A stretch of 64,000 bases of DNA. Source: Paenibacillus cellulositrophicus (lineage in GTDB: Bacteria > Bacillota > Bacilli > Paenibacillales > Paenibacillaceae). The stretch covers positions 4,741,001 through 4,805,000 of the forward strand of contig NZ_CP045295.1 of assembly GCF_009363095.1 (NCBI RefSeq), read 5' to 3'. Both the position numbers and the translations under genes were made by a program. Under the pieces are notes generated by a model. That model made no database searches, was not told where the DNA came from, and saw only the letters and a program-made list of their open reading frames with translations. This document shows positions 1-8,108 of this stretch, piece after piece (position 1 is the first letter of the stretch; the number at the start of each line of letters is the position of its first letter).

Positions 1-123
1 CAGAACAGCAACGAAGAGCTGCTGCTCAGCTCGCCGATCTACCAGCGGGATATCCTCAAGCTGTGCAAGTCCCTCTTGGGGGACTCATTCGTCAGTGGTT
101 CAGGGGTGAGGGGATATGGATGA
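1..123 (+). CDS. C-terminal end of a Tad-locus protein (partial)
   Basis: An open frame enters from the left edge and stops at TGA 121-123. The visible 40 residues end in a short Leu-rich segment followed by Gly, Ser and Arg. The stop overlaps the start of the CpaF-type ATPase gene by 8 bp, which points to translational coupling within one operon. In related loci the gene before cpaF is often a CpaE/TadZ-like (MinD-type) ATPase, so that is the likeliest identity. No diagnostic motif is visible in this fragment, so the identity is inferred from position only. Confidence 0.55.
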   Translation, partial: QNSNEELLLSSPIYQRDILKLCKSLLGDSFVSGSGVRGYG

Positions 124-1342
124 AGAGCTGTTCCGCGAGCTCCGTCAAGAAATCCGGTCCGGACTGGACGTGACTTCTGCGCTGGGCAACCGGGAGCTGA
201 TGCAGTATATCGAGCGGACGGTGTTCAGGAGACCTGAGCTTCGCGAGCTGACCGCGCAGGAGAAGCGCAGCCTGATCCGGCGGATCTTCGATTCGTTCCG
301 CGGGCTCGACATTTTGCAGCCTTTGGTGGACAATCCTGCGATTACCGAAATTATGATCAACAGCCACGAGGATATTTTTATCGAGCAGGACGGCGTGGTG
401 TCCCGGCTGCCGCTGAAGTTCGAATCGAGGTCGAGGCTTGAAGACATTATCCAGTCGATCGTTGCCGGCGTGAACCGCGTCGTCAACGAGTCTTCGCCGA
501 TCGTGGACGCCAGGCTGAAGGACGGCTCGCGGGTCAACATCGTCCTGCCGCCGGTTGCGCTGAAGGGGCCGACGATGACGATCCGGAAGTTCCCCGAATC
601 GCCGATGACGATGCAGGACTTGATCGTCCGGAGAGCGCTGAGTCCGGAGGCGGCTGAGTTTCTGCAGCAGCTGGTGGTGGGGAAATACAACATCTTTATC
701 AGCGGCGGGACGGGTTCTGGCAAAACGACGTTCCTCAATGCCCTGTCGCAATTCATCCCGCCGGACGAACGGGTGATCACGATTGAGGATTCGGCTGAGC
801 TTCAGATTGTCACGGTCCCCAATCTGGTCGCTCTGGAGACCCGTAACGCGAACACGGAGGGGAGAGGGGAAATCGCCATCCGGGATCTGATCCGCTCCTC
901 CCTTCGGATGCGTCCCAATCGGATCGTGGTCGGCGAGGTCCGGGGGAGCGAGGCGCTCGATATGCTGCAGGCGATGAACACCGGCCATGATGGAAGTTTA
1001 TCAACCGGCCATGCGAACAACACGCGCGATATGATCAGCCGGCTGGAGACGATGGTGCTGAGCGGAGCGGATCTGCCTGTGCCTGTCGTCCGCCAGCAGA
1101 TCAGCTCGGCGATCGATATTTTTGTCCATCTGTCCAGGATGCGCGACCGCACGCGGAAGGTCACTGAAATCAGCGAGGTGGCCGGGCTGGAGAACGGCGA
1201 GGTGGTCCTTAATCCGCTGTTCCGTTTTCGGGAGACGGGGGAGAAGGAAGGAAAGGTTGAAGGGGAGCTGGAGCCGACGGGAAACGGATTGATTCATGTA
1301 GCAAAGCTTCAGGCTGCCGGAATCGCCGCCGCAAAGAAGTGA
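116..1342 (+). CDS. cpaF: CpaF/TadA-type secretion ATPase of the Tad pilus
   Basis: A 408-residue PilT/VirB11-family ATPase that would power assembly of a Flp-type pilus from the cytoplasmic side. The Walker A motif GGTGSGKTT lies near residue 197. A Walker B-like stretch, IVVGEVRG, lies near residue 270, followed by the histidine-containing segment STGHANNTRDMISRLE typical of the VirB11/CpaF group. The N-terminal third has the usual CpaF domain with ITEIMINSHEDIF. Length is normal for the family. The ATG at 116 overlaps the upstream stop. TadB, TadC and pilin genes follow on the same strand, which supports the assignment strongly. Confidence 0.95.
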   Translation: MDEELFRELRQEIRSGLDVTSALGNRELMQYIERTVFRRPELRELTAQEKRSLIRRIFDSFRGLDILQPLVDNPAITEIMINSHEDIFIEQDGVVSRLPLKFESRSRLEDIIQSIVAGVNRVVNESSPIVDARLKDGSRVNIVLPPVALKGPTMTIRKFPESPMTMQDLIVRRALSPEAAEFLQQLVVGKYNIFISGGTGSGKTTFLNALSQFIPPDERVITIEDSAELQIVTVPNLVALETRNANTEGRGEIAIRDLIRSSLRMRPNRIVVGEVRGSEALDMLQAMNTGHDGSLSTGHANNTRDMISRLETMVLSGADLPVPVVRQQISSAIDIFVHLSRMRDRTRKVTEISEVAGLENGEVVLNPLFRFRETGEKEGKVEGELEPTGNGLIHVAKLQAAGIAAAKK

Positions 1343-1448
1343 AGCGGACATTTTAATTCAAATATGAAGAGATTGGGGTCGCAGGCTGCTTGATTCAGCA
1401 TCAAATTTAAAGGCCTTAATAAACCAGTTGGGTACTGTCACTAAGGAG

Positions 1449-1496
1449 GGGAGGTGAAGCGATGTTACGTCACCAGGGAGGTGAAGCGAAGTTACA
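1449..1496 (+). repeat. Duplicated ribosome-binding-site segment
   Basis: Two near-identical copies of GGGAGGTGAAGCGAxGTTAC lie about 26 bp apart. The first copy contains the initiation codon proposed for the TadB-like gene; in the second copy that codon reads AAG. It looks like a local tandem duplication covering the initiation region, and it makes the exact start of the gene uncertain. Confidence 0.6.
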
Positions 1497-2361
1497 CGAA
1501 CAGCAGGGAACAGGGAGCAGCGGTAACCGGCGGGAGGCCGTTCCTCCCAAGAAGCCAGGTAGGGCGCTCGGGAGGCAAGGCATGGACGGATCTCCCCCAC
1601 CAGAGGGTATAGGGCAGAAGCTTCCGGATTACCAGACTTATGAGCTGAACGGGCTCCAGCGTACGGCATGCATTGCTATTGGGGGCTTGTTATGCTTCGG
1701 AATTGGCTATTTGTTCTATCATCAATGGCTCGTAGCTATAATCATGGCATCCGGCGGATGGATCGTTCCGCGGTTTTGGAGGGCTCATCTTCTGGAGCGC
1801 CGGAGGACCGCGATGAATCTTCATTTTAAGCAGGCACTGTATTCGCTGTCTTCCTCCCTGTCTGCGGGCAAATCGGTGGAGAACGGTTTTAGGGAGGCTA
1901 TTCAGGACCTGCGGATGCTCGACCCGGATGCGGAAAATGACCTGATTACCGAGCTGGGCATTATCTGCGCGCGGATGGAGTATGGCGAACCGGTCGAGGA
2001 TGCGCTGAATGACTTCAGCCGCCGTGCGGCAATGGAGGATATTACGAATTTTGCGGATGTGTTCACGACGTGTAAGCGCACGGGCGGGGACCTTGTCGAG
2101 GTTGTGCGGCATACCTCAACTGTGATCGGCGAGAAGCTGGATATCAAACAGGAGATCTCGGTCATGATCGCCCAGAAAAAGTTTGAATCCAGAGCCTTGT
2201 TGGCTGCGCCTATCTTGATGCTGATGTTTATGAATTTTACGGCCGGAGACTATATGCAGCCGCTGTACAGCGGGATGGGCATCGTGATTTCGACAGGTGC
2301 ATTGGCGGGACTGGCCGGGTGCCTGCTATGGATTATGAAAATGATGAATATCAAGGTGTGA
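1462..2361 (+). CDS. TadB-like pilus platform protein
   Basis: Polytopic inner-membrane platform protein of the Tad secretion system (T2SS/GspF-like fold). About 55 hydrophilic residues precede a hydrophobic pair near residues 68-100 (IGGLLCFGIGYLFYH, then IIMASGGWIV). The cytoplasmic helical domain follows (ALYSLSSSLSAGKSVENGF, then TNFADVFTTCKRTGGDLVEV), and two membrane helices close the protein near residues 245-290. The ATG at 1462 has a strong AAGGAGGGG 5' of it, but the N-terminal 40 residues are low in conservation signals, and an internal ATG at 1582 is a possible alternative start. It lies between cpaF and the TadC gene. Confidence 0.88.
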   Translation: MLRHQGGEAKLHEQQGTGSSGNRREAVPPKKPGRALGRQGMDGSPPPEGIGQKLPDYQTYELNGLQRTACIAIGGLLCFGIGYLFYHQWLVAIIMASGGWIVPRFWRAHLLERRRTAMNLHFKQALYSLSSSLSAGKSVENGFREAIQDLRMLDPDAENDLITELGIICARMEYGEPVEDALNDFSRRAAMEDITNFADVFTTCKRTGGDLVEVVRHTSTVIGEKLDIKQEISVMIAQKKFESRALLAAPILMLMFMNFTAGDYMQPLYSGMGIVISTGALAGLAGCLLWIMKMMNIKV

Positions 2362-2374
2362 ACGGGGTGAAGTC

Positions 2375-3247
2375 ATGAAATTATTGGCTGCCGTGATGTT
2401 GGCTCTGCTGGCGGGAGGTTGGGTGGTGCAGAACCAGCGCTGCGGCGACAAGTATAGGCGGTTGATGACATTGCCGATGGAAGGGATTCGGCTGAGAGCG
2501 GTGATGCGGCCCATGCTGTACATCATCGACCAGTACAAGCTGACTGCGCGTTTTCCGCTCTTCTTCTTCAGGCTTCAGCGCTCGATCCAGAAGATTTACG
2601 GGCAGCGGCACAGCGTGGAGATGACGCTCCTGTATGCCGGAGAGATGCTGTGTTACAGCTGGCTTATGCTGATGCTGGGCTGCCTGCTGACGCTTGCCGC
2701 CGGGGGGAACACGGGGCTTATTATTGGAGGGCTGCTGGCCATCCTTCTGCCGGCCGCGATCATTAAGGACCTGCACACGAAGGTTGATAAGCGGGACCAG
2801 GATATTACGATCGAGCTGGCGGAGCTGCTGAACAAGGTCGTCCTGCTCGTCGGAGCCGGCGAGACGGTGCAGAAGGCCATCACGCGATGCGCACGTCAGA
2901 AGGAAGCCCAAAGGGATCATCCGCTTTATAAGGAACTAATCCGGATGATCGATGATCTGGAAGGCGGATATTCCTTTCAGCAGTCGTTTGAGAATTTTAG
3001 CAAACGCTGTGCCGTGCAGGAGGTATCCGCGTTTACGACAGCCGTGCTGCTCAATTTGCGGCGAGGGGGCAGCGACTTTGCCATGGCTCTGAACGACTTG
3101 TCCCGGGGATTATGGGAGAAGCGCAAGGCCATTACCCGGACACGAGGAGAGCAAGCCTCGTCAAAGCTCGTTTTTCCAATGATGGTCATTTTTATGATCG
3201 TGATTGTGCTGGTGGGCACACCGGCTTTTATGATGATGAACATGTAG
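2375..3247 (+). CDS. TadC-like pilus platform protein
   Basis: A 290-residue membrane protein that partners TadB in the Tad pilus base. It has an N-terminal membrane helix, a second helical pair near residues 90-130 (MLCYSWLMLMLGCLLTLAAG and IIGGLLAILLPAAI), a cytoplasmic GspF-like domain (AELLNKVVLLVGAGETVQKAI, then CAVQEVSAFTTAVL), and a C-terminal helix (MMVIFMIVIVLVGTPAFMMM). GGGGTGA precedes the ATG at 2375, 14 bp after the TadB stop. The order and spacing match a single operon. Confidence 0.9.
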   Translation: MKLLAAVMLALLAGGWVVQNQRCGDKYRRLMTLPMEGIRLRAVMRPMLYIIDQYKLTARFPLFFFRLQRSIQKIYGQRHSVEMTLLYAGEMLCYSWLMLMLGCLLTLAAGGNTGLIIGGLLAILLPAAIIKDLHTKVDKRDQDITIELAELLNKVVLLVGAGETVQKAITRCARQKEAQRDHPLYKELIRMIDDLEGGYSFQQSFENFSKRCAVQEVSAFTTAVLLNLRRGGSDFAMALNDLSRGLWEKRKAITRTRGEQASSKLVFPMMVIFMIVIVLVGTPAFMMMNM

Positions 3248-3258
3248 GAGGGGTATAA

Positions 3259-3447
3259 ATGCTGACAATGATAAGACGAAGCGGCAAGAAATTATGGAAG
3301 GACGAGGAGGGGCTCGGAACGCTCGAAATGCTGCTGATTATCGTCGTGATCCTCATTATCGCGCTTCTGTTTAAGAAGCAAATTATGGAGCTTATCAACA
3401 AACTGCTGGCTAACGTCAACAAAAAAAGTGAAGAATTTACGAGCTAG
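3259..3447 (+). CDS. Flp-family pilin (Flp1-like)
   Basis: A 62-residue protein with the layout of a Flp pilin. It has a short basic leader (IRRSGKKLWKDEEG), a class-III prepilin cleavage region GLGTLEM with the conserved Glu at about +5, and a hydrophobic helix (LLIIVVILIIALLF) leading to a short amphipathic tail. It is the probable major pilus subunit, processed by the A24 peptidase encoded at 7543. GGAGGGG lies 8 bp before the ATG. It lies directly after the TadC-like gene and overlaps the next pilin-like gene by 20 bp. Confidence 0.88.
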   Translation: MLTMIRRSGKKLWKDEEGLGTLEMLLIIVVILIIALLFKKQIMELINKLLANVNKKSEEFTS

Positions 3448-4114
3448 GTTAAAAGAATGCGAGGGGAGCTTTACGCTGGAAGCCTCCCTCGTCATGCCGA
3501 TCGTTCTGTTCACGACGATGATTCTGCTGTTTCTGTCCCTGTATATGTATCAGCAGAGCATGCTGCATCAAGCGGCGTCTGCAGCCGCGGAGCGCACGGC
3601 CTACAGCTGGGATAACAGCCATAAAGAAGCGCTTGACGGCTCGGTGCCGGTCAACCAGTATGATTCGCTGTATTGGCGAATGACAGACGATCAATGGCTT
3701 GGTGCGTTGTTTGGCTGGGCAGGAGCCGAAAACTCACAGACGGTACCTGTTCCAAGTACCTCTTCCACGCAAGGGGCGCTGACGGCGATCAAGCTGAGCA
3801 AAACCGGCTCGGCGATTCCGGCGGGCATGCAGGGGGATATGACCTATAAAAATGCTCTGCTGCAGCGGAAAGTAACCGCCAGCTTGAACCAAATGATCTC
3901 CCTCCGGCCGCTCGATGCCATGCTGGACGAAGGGAGCGAGCTTCGAACCTCCGGGAGTTCATTGGTCGTGGATCCGGTAGAATTTATCCGCAGCATCCAT
4001 CTGATGAGATACTACGGCTCGAAGTTCAAGAAGAATGATGCTGGTGAAGGGATGGATCGAGGCAGCGCGGCTGGGGTGCTGCAGCAGCTTCAAGCTTCCG
4101 GAAGCCAGCCTTAG
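3428..4114 (+). CDS. TadE-like pseudopilin
   Basis: A 228-residue protein with a basic N-terminus followed by GSFTLEASLVMPIVLF and a long hydrophobic stretch, the TadE-like N-terminal membrane motif with its conserved Glu. The rest would lie outside the membrane. The start is GTG at 3428, inside the 3' end of the Flp gene, so translation is probably coupled. It is likely a minor pseudopilin of the Tad pilus. The extracellular part (residues 50-228) contains no domain that I recognise. Confidence 0.85.
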   Translation: MKNLRARLKECEGSFTLEASLVMPIVLFTTMILLFLSLYMYQQSMLHQAASAAAERTAYSWDNSHKEALDGSVPVNQYDSLYWRMTDDQWLGALFGWAGAENSQTVPVPSTSSTQGALTAIKLSKTGSAIPAGMQGDMTYKNALLQRKVTASLNQMISLRPLDAMLDEGSELRTSGSSLVVDPVEFIRSIHLMRYYGSKFKKNDAGEGMDRGSAAGVLQQLQASGSQP

Positions 4115-4136
4115 GACCCGAGAGGAGGATTGGCGG

Positions 4137-6371
4137 GTGTTCGGTAAGAGACGCTCGGAAAGTGGCTCGGTATCCATCTTTCTTATTGGGGTTTTGGCCA
4201 TGATTTTTGCGTTTGTCGCATTATTTATCGACTACGCCCGGATCGCGGCGATGAAGGCGCAGAGCGAGCGGTTGGTCCGTGCGGCGGTCCGGTCGGTCAT
4301 GTCGTCGTACGACCCTGAACTGCAGGAAAGGTATGGACTTTTTGCACACGGCAGCACGAGCGGCGATCAAATTATGGCTGGCGTGCTTAACAGCACGATG
4401 GACAAGGGAGACCGCAGCGATCGGTTTGATCTGCTTCCGCTTCAGTTGGACACCTCATCGCTCAAGATGGAACGGATGCTGGGGGAGTATGACATTTTTA
4501 ATAGGGAAGTCAGCGAGGAGATGAAGTATAAAGCGCCCATCGACTTTTCCCTGGAACTTGTCAGCAGGTTCAAGCCGCTGTCCGAATCCATGAAGGAAGC
4601 CTCGGATACGGTGGATGTCCTGGGCAAGCTGCAGAAGCTGTATGACAAGCGCGAGGAGGCCCTCGATCAGATGCTTGCGGCCCAGAGAAAGGCCGGTCAA
4701 AGCCTGAAGGAGGCTCCGGGTTTGATCATGAGCCCTGCCGGTGGGGCGATTCCGGACCAATCGCTCGGTTCTTCGGAAGTGGTCACCACGGCCGACATTG
4801 CCGCACAATATGAGGACTACGTAGACAAGGTCAATCAGGATGCAAACCGTGGCGAAGACGAAGAGGAACAGTACAGCTCGGAAATCCGGGAGTATAACCG
4901 CAGCTCAGGAAAGGTCATTTCCCGCCTGCAGGGAATCCAGTCCTCGGCGGCCAAGAGCCATGCAAAGGAACTCCAGAATGCCCTGGAGTACTGGGAGGAG
5001 GCCCGGAGCAGCAACGATAAGATGAAGGAAGTGATTGCAGAAGCCGGAAACCGCGGCGGGACCGAAGGCTACGATCAGGTCGGGAGCGCCATCATCCCGG
5101 GGGCGGCACCGGAAGCATCCGGAAGTGATCCAGCGGCGATTCATGGCATCCGGGACGGCATAGACCAACTGCTGCTGTCTGATAGTCTGCTTCAGGAACT
5201 GAATGATGTAATTAAGACCCAAAAGCAGGATTATAGTGCATTTAACAACCGGTTATCTACCCTTTTATCTTCCCTTGCCGAGTCTTCCGGGGTTCAGGGA
5301 AGCAGTGGGCGCATGAAAAATGAGGTGATCCGGGGAGTAAGCGCCGCTGACCGTTATGTCCATGATTACGCCGTGTCAGGCAGCGGGAATAAGCTCGACC
5401 GGGTAGCAGGTCAGCTGCAGGAGCATCGGGGATCCGACAAGGAAAGGAAAGAAAAAGAGAAACAGAGCAAGGCCAAGCTGTCCGAAGCAGCGGGCATTTT
5501 GGAAAGCATTAATAAGCTGGACCAGAAAGTGAAGCAGCACAATGAGGAATACCAGGAGCTTCAGCAGTATTACGACGATAGCTTGACCTTTAATAAGGAA
5601 GACGCAGGCAGCGAGTACAAGGGGACCGATCTTGATCATGACCCCTATGATGCGGGCAAATCGGCCATGAAGCAGACGGACTCGGTGTATGGATCCATGG
5701 CGGGGATGATGTCGGGCATCAAGGATGAACTGTTCCAGAACGAATATGCAGCGCTGTATTTTACCCATTTTGATCTTGGACTGCTGAAAGATGCGGCGGC
5801 AAGCCCGGGAAGCCGGCTTGGGGATGCGGTTGCCGATGAGATGAGCGTAAGCCATCAAGAGCTGGAGTATATCGTGTACGGCTTCCATAACCCGGTGGGT
5901 AATGTGTCAGCGGCCTATGCCGAAATTTTTGCGGCACGGCTGGCGGTTCGGACCATGGAGGGGCTCGTGAAGAACAGCAAACTGGGAAATCCTCTGCTCG
6001 TTCTAGCTGCAGCGCTGCTGTACGGAGTAGAGATGGCCATGGCCGACATGGTGAAGCTCTGCAGGGAAGGATCCGTAGAGCTGTCCAGTTACGTCAAGAT
6101 TCAAATGACATACCGCGACTACTTGAGATTGTTCCTGCTGATCCACAGCGACAATGAGAAGAAAATGTCCAGAATGCTGGCGCTGATTCGTCTGAATACG
6201 GGAATTAATCCCGCCGAACGAGCCACGTATGCGTCAGGAGAAGTCCGGATCGGAATGAGGCTGTGGTTTCTTCCCGGCGTGATCCAAATGGCGGGTTATG
6301 CCGGAGGCAGTCCGGATAACGTGGAAGGAAACCGTTACTATGTTACGAAAAAAGCGGATTTTGCTTATTGA
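4137..6371 (+). CDS. Large Tad-locus protein, DUF5702-like
   Basis: A protein of about 744 residues with a single N-terminal membrane segment (SGSVSIFLIGVLAMIFAFVALFIDYARI) and a long extracellular part rich in Glu, Gln, Ser and Lys with coiled-coil stretches (near residues 120-200 and 400-500). Start-proximal features resemble TadG/DUF5702 proteins, which accompany Tad loci of Firmicutes. I choose GTG 4137 because AGAGGAGG lies 8 bp before it; a longer frame with ATG at 4035 overlaps the previous gene and lacks such a site. The C-terminal third has hydrophobic helices (LLVLAAALLYGVEMAMADM). Its role in pilus assembly or anchoring is inferred from context. Confidence 0.8.
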   Translation: MFGKRRSESGSVSIFLIGVLAMIFAFVALFIDYARIAAMKAQSERLVRAAVRSVMSSYDPELQERYGLFAHGSTSGDQIMAGVLNSTMDKGDRSDRFDLLPLQLDTSSLKMERMLGEYDIFNREVSEEMKYKAPIDFSLELVSRFKPLSESMKEASDTVDVLGKLQKLYDKREEALDQMLAAQRKAGQSLKEAPGLIMSPAGGAIPDQSLGSSEVVTTADIAAQYEDYVDKVNQDANRGEDEEEQYSSEIREYNRSSGKVISRLQGIQSSAAKSHAKELQNALEYWEEARSSNDKMKEVIAEAGNRGGTEGYDQVGSAIIPGAAPEASGSDPAAIHGIRDGIDQLLLSDSLLQELNDVIKTQKQDYSAFNNRLSTLLSSLAESSGVQGSSGRMKNEVIRGVSAADRYVHDYAVSGSGNKLDRVAGQLQEHRGSDKERKEKEKQSKAKLSEAAGILESINKLDQKVKQHNEEYQELQQYYDDSLTFNKEDAGSEYKGTDLDHDPYDAGKSAMKQTDSVYGSMAGMMSGIKDELFQNEYAALYFTHFDLGLLKDAAASPGSRLGDAVADEMSVSHQELEYIVYGFHNPVGNVSAAYAEIFAARLAVRTMEGLVKNSKLGNPLLVLAAALLYGVEMAMADMVKLCREGSVELSSYVKIQMTYRDYLRLFLLIHSDNEKKMSRMLALIRLNTGINPAERATYASGEVRIGMRLWFLPGVIQMAGYAGGSPDNVEGNRYYVTKKADFAY

Positions 6372-7371
6372 TCGGCTGCACCGCATGAATTGGGGGAGAG
6401 CTTCTGCTTTCGCCAAGGCGTTTCCGAAGCGGGGGAAGCGGGAGCTGGGCAGCATCGTCCTGGAAGCCTCATTGGTGCTGCCCGTCTTTTTGTTCTTCGT
6501 CATTTTTCTGATTTATATCGTGCAGATGACACTCATTTCTACGGCGCTGCAGAGCACCGTTTCGGATACCGTCAAGCTGGTATCTTCCCACATTTATCCG
6601 GTGGCTTTGGCCATCCAGCCGGAAGCATCCGCAGGGACGGGAAACGAATCCAAGGAGCGTGACTCCGGGAGCTGGTCGGTTCCCGAGCTGTCGCTAAGCG
6701 ATTGGGCTTCCCAATATACGGGGGCTCTTCCGTCTCCCCTGAAGGAATGGACGAATGAGGCAGTGGGGCGGGCCGAAGCCCCGCTCCAGGATTTAAAAAA
6801 TCAGACGGCAGAGGCGGTGCTCGATCCGGTGGTCAAACCGATATTGAAGCCACAAATGCAAAGCCATTTTCTAAGCTACGAGCGAATTCATGTTTCCAAT
6901 ATTCAAATCCCTGACCTCAAGAACAGGACGGATCCATACTTTGGCATTGAAGTGAGCTACGAGCTACCGATAAAGGTCCCTTTTATCAATAGAAAAATCG
7001 TGATTCAGGCCAAAGCACAGGAACGCCTGTGGATCGGCGCCACTGATGAAGAAGGCTTTGGAGAGGGAGAAGGGGATGTTGATGGACGCACATCCATCAG
7101 CATTTTATCCAAACCAGATCCCGCGTATGTCGGCAAAAAGGCCAAGGTGCGCGCCAAGATCGCTCCAAACGGATCGGCAAATTTATCCGTGTTTTATAAA
7201 AGCGGCCAAAGCACCGCCAAATACTTGGGGGAAAAGCAGGCGGACGCGGACGGAACCATCGAGTGGGAATGGTGGGTCGGACCTAACACGACACCCGGAA
7301 CCTGGCCCTTCGTCATTACGACTTCGGACGGCCAGCGGCTGGAGGTTATGTTTACCGTCGTAAAGGGATAG
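6340..7371 (+). CDS. TadE-like pseudopilin with C-terminal beta-sandwich-like region
   Basis: About 343 residues. A basic N-terminus leads to GSIVLEASLVLPVFLFFVIF, the same TadE-type signature as the gene at 3428. The last 90 residues (from about residue 250) read like an Ig-like or carbohydrate-adhesin beta-sandwich: SISILSKPDPAYVGKKAKV, then SANLSVFYKSG, then TPGTWPFVITTSDG. ATG 6340 overlaps the end of the previous gene by 32 bp and is preceded by GGAAGGA. It is probably a surface-exposed minor pseudopilin. The Ig-like call is a reading of residue pattern, not a profile match. Confidence 0.8.
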   Translation: MLRKKRILLIDRLHRMNWGRASAFAKAFPKRGKRELGSIVLEASLVLPVFLFFVIFLIYIVQMTLISTALQSTVSDTVKLVSSHIYPVALAIQPEASAGTGNESKERDSGSWSVPELSLSDWASQYTGALPSPLKEWTNEAVGRAEAPLQDLKNQTAEAVLDPVVKPILKPQMQSHFLSYERIHVSNIQIPDLKNRTDPYFGIEVSYELPIKVPFINRKIVIQAKAQERLWIGATDEEGFGEGEGDVDGRTSISILSKPDPAYVGKKAKVRAKIAPNGSANLSVFYKSGQSTAKYLGEKQADADGTIEWEWWVGPNTTPGTWPFVITTSDGQRLEVMFTVVKG

Positions 7372-7376
7372 CTCAT

Positions 7377-7462
7377 ACCTCAAATGGTGTGGTTTTACCT
7401 CAATTGGTGTACTAGCCTCGTTTGGGTCGTGAAAAACCTCTTTTGGCCTGCTTAACCTCATG
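7377..7462 (+). repeat. Five phased ACCTCA-type repeats, about 20 bp apart
   Basis: CCTC cores at 7378, 7398, 7416, 7437 and 7456 are spaced 20, 18, 21 and 19 bp. Most are followed by TTTGG- or ATTGG-like sequence (consensus roughly ACCTCAwwTGGTGT). The array starts 5 bp after the TadE-like stop and ends just before an 18-bp palindrome upstream of the prepilin peptidase gene. The spacing of nearly two helical turns would suit protein binding on one face of DNA. It is too degenerate for me to assign a family. Confidence 0.55.
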
Positions 7463-7473
7463 TGTCCGATACC

Positions 7474-7491
7474 TTACCGTAATTACGGTAA
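7474..7491. promoter_or_regulatory. Perfect 18-bp palindrome, operator-like
   Basis: TTACCGTAATTACGGTAA is a perfect dyad lying 52-69 bp before the GTG start of the prepilin peptidase gene. It has no T-tract and no loop, so a terminator is unlikely; a dimeric repressor site is the better reading. No nearby gene is an obvious candidate for its regulator. Confidence 0.5.
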
Positions 7492-7542
7492 CAGTTAGTT
7501 TAGTTCAACTACATAAAGAAGGGGAAAGGAGGCGGTTGTACC

Positions 7543-8049
7543 GTGAATCCAGCTATATACGGATGTGCAGTGCTGATTGCCGCTGCTTTTGTGACCGATA
7601 TCCGGACGATGAAAATCCCGAATAAGCTAAATTTCAGCGCAATTATCGCGGGGATAACCTTCCACGGAATTTGGGACGGCTGGTCCGGGCTCGCGTTTGC
7701 AGGGAAAGGGATGGCTGTCGGATTCCTGGTGCTGCTCGTCATGTACTGGATGGGCGCGGTCGGAGCCGGTGATGTGAAGCTGTTTGCCGGGATCGGTGCC
7801 TGGATGGGCGCTCTGTTTGCGGTTCAGTGCGTGGTTTATTCGGTCATCTTTGCGGGAATTATCGGGCTGTTGATCTCCTTGTGGAGGAGGGACGCAATGA
7901 AGCGACTGCGCCAAGCCGCGGGAAGCCTGTCCGGATTTTTTGTATTAAGGAGTCTGACCAGCTTGAGGGGAAATCGGAAAGAGCAGCTTCATTTTCCGTT
8001 TATGCTCGCCGTGCTGCCTGGCTTTATATGCGCGTGCATGTATTTATGA
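7543..8049 (+). CDS. A24-family prepilin peptidase
   Basis: A 168-residue polytopic aspartic peptidase that should cleave the leaders of the Flp and TadE-like prepilins. The two catalytic Asp motifs are visible: TDIRTMKIPN near residue 19 and GAGDVKLF near residue 73. Several hydrophobic helices surround them, as in the short TadV/CpaA type, which lacks the methyltransferase domain. The start is GTG 7543 with AAAGGAGG 10 bp 5' of it. The protein belongs functionally to the pilus locus but has its own intergenic region with repeats and a palindrome. Confidence 0.92.
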   Translation: MNPAIYGCAVLIAAAFVTDIRTMKIPNKLNFSAIIAGITFHGIWDGWSGLAFAGKGMAVGFLVLLVMYWMGAVGAGDVKLFAGIGAWMGALFAVQCVVYSVIFAGIIGLLISLWRRDAMKRLRQAAGSLSGFFVLRSLTSLRGNRKEQLHFPFMLAVLPGFICACMYL

Positions 8050-8108
8050 TTCTCGTGTTTACGAAGTGATAAGTTCCTACAGATGGTTTTTTGGAGGTGA
8101 ACACCGGT

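Noticed and set aside
7377..7462. CRISPR array
   Set aside because: Repeats are short and degenerate with spacers of less than 10 bp, and no cas genes are present.
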